Source: Bacillota bacterium
GTDB lineage: Bacteria > Bacillota > Clostridia > Lachnospirales > Lachnospiraceae
Length of the DNA: 30,685 nucleotides
Direction: 5' to 3'
Assembly: GCA_023392995.1 (NCBI GenBank)
Contig: JAEWMZ010000233.1
Location: 1 to 30,685 of the forward strand
Below, one piece after another: positions 1-7,652 of the stretch. Positions within the stretch are counted from its first letter, which is position 1. Each line of letters starts with the position of its first letter. The notes under the pieces were generated by a model. It was not told the origin of the DNA. It made no database searches and worked only from the letters and a program-made list of their open reading frames with translations. The translations under genes and the position numbers were made by a program.

Positions 1-2
1 TT

Positions 3-509
3 TTTGAATATGTGATAGAATTCTCTGCAAAGCTGCGTCCTGAATATCCTGATAGCCTGGGAGCTTCCTTCAGCGACTGGGAAAATGTCGTGAAAAGAAT
101 AACACCTGATATCCCTGCAATTTATAAAGTAATTTATAGCAAGGTTTCGGGAACGATGCGTAACATTGAAAACCAGGCTCTATTGGACTTTATTCCCGGT
201 TACAGGTTAATACATATTCAGGAGTTGGAGAAAGAGAAAACGAATCTCGACGGCGTCCTGCAGTACTGTGAAGAGCTAGAAGGGTTGACTTTTCTACCCA
301 TTTTGGCAGACTACTCCAGTAATTATATTAGTTATTGCAAAGATGAGAACGGAGTGGAAAAGATATACAGAGTGACCCTGGAGGATGAACCAGAGTTATT
401 GTATGAATCACCGGAGGAGTTTTTTAAGACGATTTGTGAATATTACAAACAGCAGATATACTTTTTAGACCAGGATGGATATTTGGATTGTGACTTTGAT
501 CGATTATAG
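3..509 (+). CDS. SUKH-like (SMI1/KNR4) immunity protein, 5' end cut by window
   Basis: The reading frame is open from the left edge of the window. A GTG at 12 could start it, but no ribosome binding site can be judged there, so I treat it as 5'-partial. What is visible (about 165 residues) has a SUKH-like layout: a W-containing amphipathic N-terminal helix, a central segment with the hydrophobic pattern FIPGYRLI, then FLPILADYSSNYI, and a C-terminal helix rich in aromatic residues. SUKH proteins are known immunity partners of secreted polymorphic toxins and also stand alone in arrays of immunity genes. It is the first gene of a same-strand array, and the next gene starts 16 nt after its stop. 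No canonical W-x-LP motif of the most typical SMI1/KNR4 proteins is visible, so the call could be a related SUKH clade. Confidence 0.55.
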   Translation, partial: FEYVIEFSAKLRPEYPDSLGASFSDWENVVKRITPDIPAIYKVIYSKVSGTMRNIENQALLDFIPGYRLIHIQELEKEKTNLDGVLQYCEELEGLTFLPILADYSSNYISYCKDENGVEKIYRVTLEDEPELLYESPEEFFKTICEYYKQQIYFLDQDGYLDCDFDRL

Positions 510-525
510 CCAGGGAGATAAGTGG

Positions 526-1344
526 ATGGACTATTATGTTTTTAATGAAAATAACTGCTGGCAAAAAGTGACGGATGAACAACTGGAGACTGCTTTTTTG
601 AAAAAGGATGAGTTACCGGTGCACATCATTGCTGGGATGGGAGCAGCGAAAGCAGCCAAATACCTTCCCAGGCTAAAGGAGGCGCTTTATTATGAGAAGC
701 GTCGGTCAAGGCACGATGCGGTATACAGTATATTTAGTATTGAGGACAAGGAAGTTATTCCGATTCTAAAACAAAAAGAGAGCAGCTTACCGGTGGAGGA
801 GTTAAATACCCCTGGAAGTGAGAAAGCTTTTCTTCAAGCTTTCATTATACGTCTGGAGGGTGGGCCAGGTGCTGTTAGGACAGCATTTTTTGATTCGCGT
901 GTAAGTGCTCTTGTAAGATACCGATTTATTTTTATGTATTTCTCACATTTTACAATGGTGCTTGAGGATCTTCACTTTGTGATCGATGCTTTGGAGGCCT
1001 TCTCTCGTAGAGAAGAGGGCTGGATTCAGGCATTGAATCAGGATGATTATACAGATGCTGTTATTCAGGGAGTCGAAGCAGTAAGTAAGGCCATGGAAAG
1101 GTATCATTTGCTGGAGCATTTATCCTTGGATTATTATAGCAAATTAGCAGTAGCAGGGAAAAAATTATTAGAAATGAAGCTGGATTCTATTGTAAAAGAG
1201 ACAGTTGCTGAATTTTCAAAAGGATTACCGCCATCCTATGCCTATTCTATGCTTGAGCCTATTATGAATGGTAAGGCGCGGGGGGACATTAAGAGAGAAC
1301 TTAATAAGTCCCTTGCAATTCTGGAGAAGAAAGATAAAATTTAG
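526..1344 (+). CDS. Unrecognised helical protein in immunity array
   Basis: About 272 residues from ATG 526, which has AGGGAG eight bases upstream. An open frame extends back to an ATG at 475, but that one overlaps the preceding gene and lacks a ribosome binding site. I do not recognise the family. The protein is soluble, without signal peptide or membrane helix. It starts with an aromatic segment (MDYYVFNENN) and is then almost wholly alpha-helical. Residues around 35-85 contain a pattern like a HEAT/armadillo repeat pair (GMGAAKAAKYLPRLKEAL, then HDAVYSIFSIEDKEVIPIL). It is packed between two likely immunity genes, so an immunity or toxin-neutralising role is possible, but this is inferred only from position. 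Confidence 0.75.
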   Translation: MDYYVFNENNCWQKVTDEQLETAFLKKDELPVHIIAGMGAAKAAKYLPRLKEALYYEKRRSRHDAVYSIFSIEDKEVIPILKQKESSLPVEELNTPGSEKAFLQAFIIRLEGGPGAVRTAFFDSRVSALVRYRFIFMYFSHFTMVLEDLHFVIDALEAFSRREEGWIQALNQDDYTDAVIQGVEAVSKAMERYHLLEHLSLDYYSKLAVAGKKLLEMKLDSIVKETVAEFSKGLPPSYAYSMLEPIMNGKARGDIKRELNKSLAILEKKDKI

Positions 1345-1374
1345 AAAAAAGTATTTAATTTGGAGAAAAATAAA

Positions 1375-1719
1375 ATGGAAACTGAAAGATATGTCAGGAC
1401 ACCAATAAGCCTGGAACAGCTGTTTATATTAGATACTGATTTACTCGAGGAATATGACCTATATGTCAAAGAGGATATGATTGAATTTGATGAAAATACA
1501 ATCGTGTACTTAGATGATCCGCTGGATGTAGATGATGATACGGAGGATGAAATTTATCCAAGCTTTGCACAGGAGCTTGATTTACAGTGGTTTTTTTCTG
1601 GTCAGGTTATTAACGATATTATTGTAAACACGCAGCATCAATTGGTCAATCCTGCTGTGAAGGATTATATTATAAACTTTATTTATTATAATAAAAATGA
1701 TTGCTTTTTGACTTTTTAA
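1375..1719 (+). CDS. Small acidic protein, possibly DUF7716-like
   Basis: About 114 residues from ATG 1375, with GGAG nine bases upstream; a TTG at 1360 is a weaker alternative start. The protein is strongly acidic, with an Asp/Glu run in the middle (DDPLDVDDDTEDE). A C-terminal segment, VINDIIVNTQHQL, is followed by YYNKNDCFLTF. This layout recalls small proteins annotated DUF7716 that occur beside immunity genes, but I hold that family match with low confidence. There is no signal peptide or membrane segment. Acidic small proteins in such arrays are often nuclease-toxin inhibitors; for this one that is inference. The next gene begins 18 nt downstream. Confidence 0.6.
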   Translation: METERYVRTPISLEQLFILDTDLLEEYDLYVKEDMIEFDENTIVYLDDPLDVDDDTEDEIYPSFAQELDLQWFFSGQVINDIIVNTQHQLVNPAVKDYIINFIYYNKNDCFLTF

Positions 1720-1737
1720 AATCCGAAAGGAGGAAGT

Positions 1738-2280
1738 ATGTCTATAATCTTCGAAGATTTTATATTACAAGAAAAAGCTTCAATAAATTTGATTGAAGAA
1801 TACAAGGATAATGTACCAGCCCAAGTAGTTGAAGTATGGGAGAAGTTCGGATTTGGCAGCATTCATAACGGTTATCTTAGGGTTATAAAGCCAAATGATT
1901 TTATACAGCTATTAAAAGATACCTATAAACGATATAAATTGGCTATCCCATTGTTCACTACGGCTATGGGTGATATTTTAGTTTGGGAAGATAATTATTT
2001 GTTGTCACTTAATTACAGAAAACATGAAGTTAACGTAGTTGCAAAAAATTTTAAGTTCTTTTTTGGGGATATCTTTGATGATTATTACTTATGTAATGCC
2101 TTGGATTGGAGCCCATATCCGGATGCAATTAAAAAATATGGAACACCAGCTTTTGATGAGTGTTTTGGCTATGTTCCCCTGCTTGGGTTAGGTGGAGTTG
2201 AAAAAGTTGAAAATCTGAAAAAGGTGAAGTTGATAGAACATATCTATTTGATAACAGAAGTCAGGGGTATTATGGAATAA
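1738..2280 (+). CDS. GAD-like/Tdi1-type immunity protein (DUF1851 C-terminus)
   Basis: About 180 residues from ATG 1738, with a strong AAGGAGG just upstream. The N-terminal half carries the GAD-like pattern (PAQVVEVWEKFGFG, then NGYLRVIKP). The middle has AIPLFTTAMGDILVWE. The C-terminal half has the conserved DECFGYVPLLGLGG followed by VEKVENLKKVKLIEHI, typical of the Tdi1 C-terminal domain (DUF1851). Family members include Tdi1, the Agrobacterium immunity protein against the type VI DNase effector Tde1; in Firmicutes they usually lie in toxin-immunity arrays. The gene looks intact and full length. Its first 57 codons are repeated at about 95% nucleotide identity 625 bases downstream in a truncated copy. 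Confidence 0.85.
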   Translation: MSIIFEDFILQEKASINLIEEYKDNVPAQVVEVWEKFGFGSIHNGYLRVIKPNDFIQLLKDTYKRYKLAIPLFTTAMGDILVWEDNYLLSLNYRKHEVNVVAKNFKFFFGDIFDDYYLCNALDWSPYPDAIKKYGTPAFDECFGYVPLLGLGGVEKVENLKKVKLIEHIYLITEVRGIME

Positions 2281-2362
2281 TCTAAATTGGCTTAAGGGGC
2301 TTTGATATGAGTGAGATTCCCCCAGATTGCGGAGGATTAAACAGAGTAATCAAGGAGGAAGT

Positions 2363-2569
2363 ATGCCTATAATCTTCGAAGATTTTATAGTACAAGAAAA
2401 AGCTTCAATAAATTTGATTGAAGAATACAAGGATAATATACCTGCCCAAGTAGTTGAAGTATGGGAGAAGTTCGGATTTGGCACTATTCATAACGGTTAT
2501 CTTAGGGTTATAAAGCCAGATGATTTTGTACAGCGAGTGCCCAAGGCACAAAGATGGGAGTTATTATGA
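2363..2569 (+). pseudogene. Truncated duplicate of the GAD-like/Tdi1 immunity gene
   Basis: From ATG 2363, with an AAGGAGG ribosome binding site identical to that of the intact copy, 57 codons match the gene at 1738. I count 8 mismatches in 171 bases, giving six mostly conservative amino-acid changes. Similarity stops abruptly after the CAG at 2531-2533. The frame then runs 11 unrelated codons to a TGA at 2567-2569. The Tdi1/DUF1851 half is missing, so the immunity function is presumably lost. The break lies beside a small perfect hairpin (GTGCC-CAA-GGCAC, 2537-2549). The stop overlaps the start of the J-domain gene as ATGA, so the intact SD and open frame could still feed ribosomes into that gene. 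Confidence 0.8.
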
Positions 2570-3291
2570 ATATATGGAATATTTTAAACATCCCCCCTAC
2601 CTGTGATATAAAAGAAGTGAAAAAAGCATATGCAAAGCAGTTAAAGTTAAATCATCCGGAGGAGAATGCACAGGGGTACCAGCAATTAAGAGAGGCTTAT
2701 TCTGCTGCGCTGGAATATAGTAAGAATCCACCTGATGATATGATAGTTCAAAATGATCTTGTCATTGATATTCCTTCCATAGTTACGGATACGGATCACA
2801 TTATGAAGCATAAGCCTTATGAGAATTATAGAAACAGAAAGTCGGACTTTGATCAAACACAATTTGACCAGGCAGACCCTGACAAATCAGATTTTGATCG
2901 GACAGACCTTGACCAAGCGGAATTTGACCGAACAGACGATAATCCTCAGGATAGTATGTTCAAGGGTGAGACTGTCCGGCTACCTTCTCCAGTAATTGAA
3001 TTTAACGAATTCATGGAGAAGGTTCATAAGATATATGATAATCCGGATACCCGCAAGGATATCAGTTGCTGGAAGGAACTGATGAATGATGACACAGTCT
3101 GGAAGCTTGCAAACCGGGAACGCCTGGGGTATCGTATGAAGAACTTTCTTATGGAGCATTATCTGCTGCCCAAGGAGGTATGGGAGCTGCTTGACAGCTA
3201 TTTTTATCTTAGCGATATGGATGATGTTCTGGATGCGTTTGTAAAGCAAAATCTATATGTGGCCGTTAGAGCGGTAAAATCCAGGCAGTAA
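2566..3291 (+). CDS. J-domain protein with HPE motif, likely N-terminal part of a split J-ankyrin protein
   Basis: About 241 residues from ATG 2566, with GGGAG five bases upstream. Residues 1-55 form a J-domain (helix II KKAYAKQLKL, then HPEEN, then the helix III pattern GYQQLREAYSAAL). The usual HPD is HPE, as in a set of specialised bacterial J-proteins. Residues 93-122 are six tandem pentads of the form (S/T/A)-(D/Q/E)-(F/L/P)-D-(Q/R/K), which match the pentapeptide-repeat pattern. A C-terminal helical region (about 145-236) is like that of other J-proteins of this kind. The last residues, LYVAVRA, look like the start of an ankyrin repeat whose continuation lies in another frame, so the stop at 3289 probably results from a one-base indel. 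J-proteins recruit and stimulate Hsp70, and an HscC-type Hsp70 follows at 5279. Confidence 0.8.
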   Translation: MNIWNILNIPPTCDIKEVKKAYAKQLKLNHPEENAQGYQQLREAYSAALEYSKNPPDDMIVQNDLVIDIPSIVTDTDHIMKHKPYENYRNRKSDFDQTQFDQADPDKSDFDRTDLDQAEFDRTDDNPQDSMFKGETVRLPSPVIEFNEFMEKVHKIYDNPDTRKDISCWKELMNDDTVWKLANRERLGYRMKNFLMEHYLLPKEVWELLDSYFYLSDMDDVLDAFVKQNLYVAVRAVKSRQ

Positions 3292-3296
3292 AGGGT

Positions 3297-5162
3297 TTGC
3301 TGGAAAATAATGTGGATCTTGAGGTTGCGAATAGTCAAGGGAAAACAGCAATTATCTATGCCGCCAGATACGGATATTATAATATTGTCCTGGAGCTACT
3401 AAATGATAAAATCAATCTGGAAGCAAGGGATTCGAGCGGCAGGACGGCATTCATCGAAGCAATATTAAACGAGGAGCCCGAGATTGTAAAGTGTTTATTA
3501 GAACATGGAGCTAACGCTTCTGCTGCAGATAATAATGGGAAGACTGCCTTAATGTATGCGGCAGAGTCAGAGGATATAACGGCTTTAGAGTTAATCTTGG
3601 AACAAGGTGTGGATCTAGAGGCGGTTGACAGCAGCAATGGAAAGACGGCACTATTATATGCAGTGATATCAAAAAAAGAAAAGAATGTAGAGTTGTTGCT
3701 AAAGCATGGGGCAAATGTTGCAGCAAAGAACAAGGATGGTTTTAGTGCATTTTTCTCAGCTGTGAAAGCTGGAAATATTAAGATGCTGGAATTACTGCGT
3801 AACTATGGAGCAGATATCAATGAAGTAGACCGGGACGGTTTTTCTGCTCTGGTAGTTGCGGTTAAATGTAGCCCGGCATCTGTAGCATACTTAGTTCAGC
3901 AGGGAGTTGAGCTAGAATCACAAAGTGATGAATCGGATGCTTTGAAAATAGCAATTGCAGATAATAAATTAGAAGCGCTTCAGTACTTAATTCAAGGTTG
4001 GGCTGATATAAAAGACTGGCGAAACGGAACAATGAATTCACTGATGCTTGCCGCGTTCTGTGGTCATGCAGAAATTGTGAAATGCTTGCTGGATAGCGGA
4101 GTTTCCATGAACGAAGCCATATTTGATGAAGATTATGGCAGAGAATGTACAGCATTGTTCTACGCTGCAGCTTGCGGCCATGAGGCAGCTGTAAGAATTC
4201 TTTTAGACTATGGTGCGGAGGAAACCCTTTTGAATGTCATTTATTCCAGCTCCGCCGGGTTACTGGACAGGGTGAAGCAGCTGGTGGAAAATGAAAAAGC
4301 AGATGTCAATGAAGTAGATGATATAGATGGAGCTACTGCCTTAATGAGGGCGGTTAAAAATAATAAAACAGAGGTCGTGCAATATCTCCTGGAACAAGGC
4401 GCTTTAATTAATGTGACGGGTAAAAATATGACGTCTCCCTTGATCCATGCTGCTTTAAATTCTAACATTGAAATGATGGATTTACTCATTGAGCATGGTG
4501 CAGACTTAGAGCTGAAATCAGAGGAAGATGGCTTCACAGCGCTGCTTCGCTGTGCCACAGATTCAAACCTTGTTTGCATGGAATACTTAATTAAAAAGGG
4601 TGCTGATCTGGAAGCGCGGGATATACGTGGTATTACGCCTCTTATAGGGGCAATCATCAATGAAAAAATTGAAGCGGTTAAATATCTGATTGCTCAGGGG
4701 GCAAATATCAATTCATTTGATGCAGGCGGAGATAATGCCTTGACCTATGCCATTGCTGTTGGTCAATTAAGCATCGTCAAATTACTGATCGAACATGGAG
4801 CCGATATTAATAACATTGATGGGAAGGGACGAACTTATCTGCATCTATCAGCAGTATTCGGTGATCTTGACTTGGTTAAATTCTTTCTGGAAAAGGGACT
4901 GAGCCTGAATGACAGAGGGAACGACGGTAATACGGTATTACTAGAAGCAGCAGAGAATGACCATATGAATATTGTAGAATACATCTTAACTGAGGAAGAA
5001 GATTATGACATAAAAGCAAAGAACAAGGAGGGTAAAACAGCTTATAATTTTGCTGTTATGAATATGAACAATGAAATGATGGATTTGCTGATGGATGACG
5101 ATGCAGAGCTTAGCGTGGATGATTTACGTGAAATGATTGAAGCATTGAAAAGCCTCTTATAA
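3297..5162 (+). CDS. Ankyrin-repeat protein, about 18 repeats, likely continuation of the J-domain gene
   Basis: The reading frame opens at 3270 and runs to 5162. The first usable start is TTG 3297 (about 621 residues), with only AAAGGG close by. About 18 ankyrin repeats follow one another, each with the G-x-T-A-L-x-x-A core and a LLE-x-G-A-D type turn, ending in a short acidic tail (SVDDLREMIEALKSLL). Codons before the TTG (KIQAVKGLLENN) already belong to an ankyrin repeat whose first helix lies in the J-domain frame. This gene therefore lacks a natural beginning and is best read as the C-terminal part of a J-ankyrin protein of about 865 residues. Ankyrin proteins bind other proteins, and some serve as immunity proteins in polymorphic-toxin loci. 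Reinitiation at the TTG after the UAA at 3289 could also give a separate protein. Confidence 0.8.
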   Translation: MLENNVDLEVANSQGKTAIIYAARYGYYNIVLELLNDKINLEARDSSGRTAFIEAILNEEPEIVKCLLEHGANASAADNNGKTALMYAAESEDITALELILEQGVDLEAVDSSNGKTALLYAVISKKEKNVELLLKHGANVAAKNKDGFSAFFSAVKAGNIKMLELLRNYGADINEVDRDGFSALVVAVKCSPASVAYLVQQGVELESQSDESDALKIAIADNKLEALQYLIQGWADIKDWRNGTMNSLMLAAFCGHAEIVKCLLDSGVSMNEAIFDEDYGRECTALFYAAACGHEAAVRILLDYGAEETLLNVIYSSSAGLLDRVKQLVENEKADVNEVDDIDGATALMRAVKNNKTEVVQYLLEQGALINVTGKNMTSPLIHAALNSNIEMMDLLIEHGADLELKSEEDGFTALLRCATDSNLVCMEYLIKKGADLEARDIRGITPLIGAIINEKIEAVKYLIAQGANINSFDAGGDNALTYAIAVGQLSIVKLLIEHGADINNIDGKGRTYLHLSAVFGDLDLVKFFLEKGLSLNDRGNDGNTVLLEAAENDHMNIVEYILTEEEDYDIKAKNKEGKTAYNFAVMNMNNEMMDLLMDDDAELSVDDLREMIEALKSLL

Positions 5163-5278
5163 TGCTCAGGCTCATCCTTGATACCTTTTTGAAAGCGAGA
5201 ATAATGAGGTTCAATAACAAGTAAATAAGGCAACATATACATAAGGTAGCAAAAACATAAGATAAGCCGGAGGTACTT

Positions 5279-6982
5279 ATGAAGAAAATAGGAATCGATT
5301 TGGGAACAACCAATAGTCTGGTCGCTCACTGGACAGAAAGTGGTGCTGAGGTGATACCTAATGTCTTTGGTGCTTCTTTAACCCCCTCTGTTGTCAGTGT
5401 GGATGAGAACGGAGAAATCCTGGTGGGGCAGGTAGCAAAAGAGCGATTAATCACCCATCCCCAGCTTACGGCTGCCGCTTTTAAGCGCTTTATGGGTACT
5501 GAAAAAAAATATCAGTTAGGGAAATACATATTTACTCCGGAAGAGCTTTCTTCCTTCGTTCTTAGAACCTTAAAGGCAGATGCCGAAGCATATCTCAACG
5601 ATACCGTAGAAGAAGTAATTATCAGTGTGCCGGCTTATTTTAATGACTTACAGAGAAAGGCTACCAAAAGAGCTGCCGAACTGGCAGGACTGCGCGTGGC
5701 ACGCTTGATAAATGAACCAACTGCAGCCGCTCTATGCTATGGTATCCATGAATGCGATGCCGAAACTACTTTTTTAGTCTGCGACTTGGGAGGCGGAACC
5801 TTTGATGTCTCCATTCTGGAATTATTTGAAGGTGTAATCGAAGTGAAATCTGTGGCCGGTGATAATTATTTAGGCGGAGAGGATTTTACCGATGCACTTA
5901 TGAATCATTTTCTTGAGACGAATGGAATTAACAGGGACTCTCTAAGTCCAAAGGAGCTTTCCGCCATCTATAAGCAATCGGAAGCCTGCAAAATTGGGCT
6001 TGGCAGATACGAAAGCATGAAAATCAGCATGCAGCTTGATAAGAACAATTTTGAAGTGAATATAGGGCACAGTGATTTTGAAAATTTGGCAGAAAAATTA
6101 CTTTTCAAACTTCGAAGCCCGATTGAGAGAGCACTGAGGGACGCTTCACTTCATCCAAAGGATATTGATACAGTTATTCTGGTGGGTGGGGCAACCAGGA
6201 TGCCTGTTATTAAAACAACCATAGGAAAAATCTTTCAACAGTTCCCCTATTCCAATATTAATTCGGAGGAAGCAATTGCACTTGGCACAGCAATACAATC
6301 TGCATTAATGGATCGGAAGGAAATGCTAAAGGAAATTATATTAACTGATATCTGCCCTTATACACTGGGGGTAGACATTGCAAGACAAACGGAGAATCAG
6401 CAATATGACGCTGGCTACTTTTTACCCATTATCGAAAGAAATACACCCATACCGGTCAGTAAAGTCAAGCATCTTAGTACCATTAGAGATAACCAGCGGG
6501 TTATAACGGTAGATATTTTTCAGGGAGAGAACCGCCGGGTAGAAGATAATATTAAGCTCGGTGAAATTAAGATTGACATTCCACCTGCTCCTGCGGGAGT
6601 GGAACAGATTGATGTCCGGTATACCTATGATATTAATGGTATCTTAGAAGCAGAGGTAGTGGTATTAAGCACCGGTTTGAAGAAGAGTCTTATCATAAAA
6701 AACAATACCGGAACCATGACGGATGAGGAGATACAGGAAAGGCTCAAAGAACTGGAAGCGATAAAAGTACATCCGAGGAATCGTATGGAATACCGTCTTC
6801 TTCTCGCCAGAGGAGATCGCTTATACCAGGAAACCCTTGGAAGTGACCGGGATTATATCGATCGTTTATTACAGCATTTTGACTATGTACTCTCGAAGCA
6901 AAATGAAATGGAGATAAAAAAAGCGGCGAAGGAATTAAAGCAGCGCTTGGATGACTTTGAACAGTATTTGGATGGATTATAA
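5279..6982 (+). CDS. hscC: HscC-type Hsp70 chaperone
   Basis: 567 residues from ATG 5279, with GGAGG five bases upstream. The nucleotide-binding domain has IGIDLGTTNSLVA at the start, then VISVPAYFND, LINEPTAAAL, VCDLGGGTFDV and VILVGGATRMP. The substrate-binding half contains DICPYTLGV, IIERNTPIPVS, the VDIFQGEN segment and YDINGILE. Short length (E. coli HscC is about 556 residues, DnaK about 640) and the ICPY-LGV and PIIERNT patterns favour HscC over DnaK. HscC is a specialised Hsp70 that in E. coli works with dedicated J-proteins such as DjlC. Here a J-domain/ankyrin gene lies immediately upstream (116-nt gap), and immunity genes lie on both sides. No grpE is adjacent. The protein should be cytoplasmic. 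Confidence 0.88.
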   Translation: MKKIGIDLGTTNSLVAHWTESGAEVIPNVFGASLTPSVVSVDENGEILVGQVAKERLITHPQLTAAAFKRFMGTEKKYQLGKYIFTPEELSSFVLRTLKADAEAYLNDTVEEVIISVPAYFNDLQRKATKRAAELAGLRVARLINEPTAAALCYGIHECDAETTFLVCDLGGGTFDVSILELFEGVIEVKSVAGDNYLGGEDFTDALMNHFLETNGINRDSLSPKELSAIYKQSEACKIGLGRYESMKISMQLDKNNFEVNIGHSDFENLAEKLLFKLRSPIERALRDASLHPKDIDTVILVGGATRMPVIKTTIGKIFQQFPYSNINSEEAIALGTAIQSALMDRKEMLKEIILTDICPYTLGVDIARQTENQQYDAGYFLPIIERNTPIPVSKVKHLSTIRDNQRVITVDIFQGENRRVEDNIKLGEIKIDIPPAPAGVEQIDVRYTYDINGILEAEVVVLSTGLKKSLIIKNNTGTMTDEEIQERLKELEAIKVHPRNRMEYRLLLARGDRLYQETLGSDRDYIDRLLQHFDYVLSKQNEMEIKKAAKELKQRLDDFEQYLDGL

Positions 6983-7094
6983 ACATCAGTATCTTTATTT
7001 ATGCCGTGAGGAAAGATAGACAAGCAATTTACTATATCATCGTAATTGAGTAATATTTATTGTATTTTCATTAAAAAAGTTAAGGAGAATAATT

Positions 7095-7634
7095 ATGTCA
7101 CTGATTAATTTAAAAAATGTATTAGAGCCTCCAGTGAATCCATCAATGACTGATAACCGTACAGGATGGTCTGAATTGGAGGCTGTGCTGGGAGTATCCT
7201 TGCCCCAGGATTATAAAGATTATATCAGCACATATGGCACCGGCGGGATTGATAATTTTATTTGGATTCTTACCCCATTTGATCAGGATGAAAATGTTAA
7301 TTTTTTAATCCGCTCAGAAGAGATGCGAGAGGCCTATCTGGAATCGAAACAGCAATTTCCTGAGGACTTTAAACATTGTGTGTTTCCGGAAGCCGGAGGA
7401 ATTCTTCCGTGGGGGTATACGGACAATGGCGATGAGCTATATTGGAAGACAACTGAAGATGAAAAAATGTGGACAACTATAATCTATGAAAGCAGGTCAT
7501 CGCAGTATTATGAATATCCAATGTCTATGACGGAGTTTTTATTTGGAATTCTATCAAGAAATCTGGTGTGTGATGCTTTTCCAGAAGATTTTCCAAGTGA
7601 AGACCCTGGATTTATATCGGTGGATGTTGAGTAG
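7095..7634 (+). CDS. SUKH (SMI1/KNR4 family) immunity protein
   Basis: About 179 residues from ATG 7095, with AAGGAG seven bases upstream. The SMI1/KNR4 core is clear: GWSELEAVLGVSLPQDYKDYISTYGTGGI near the start carries the W-x4-LP-x-DY pattern (residues about 24-48). ILPWGYTDNGDELYWKT (about 100-117) and a C-terminal aromatic segment ending in EFLFGIL follow. SUKH proteins bind and neutralise diverse secreted toxins, mainly nucleases, and are common in Firmicute immunity arrays. The gene sits 112 nt downstream of the Hsp70 gene and 18 nt upstream of the DUF1835 gene, so it is probably cotranscribed with the latter. It has no signal peptide. Confidence 0.9.
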   Translation: MSLINLKNVLEPPVNPSMTDNRTGWSELEAVLGVSLPQDYKDYISTYGTGGIDNFIWILTPFDQDENVNFLIRSEEMREAYLESKQQFPEDFKHCVFPEAGGILPWGYTDNGDELYWKTTEDEKMWTTIIYESRSSQYYEYPMSMTEFLFGILSRNLVCDAFPEDFPSEDPGFISVDVE

Positions 7635-7652
7635 ATCAGGAGGATAAAATAA

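Noticed and set aside
3271..3282. Programmed -1 frameshift site joining the J-domain and ankyrin frames.
   Set aside because: The required shift is -1, but the sequence GCGGTAAAATCC contains no X-XXY-YYZ heptamer, only a run of four A, and no strong downstream hairpin is evident. A plain indel is simpler.
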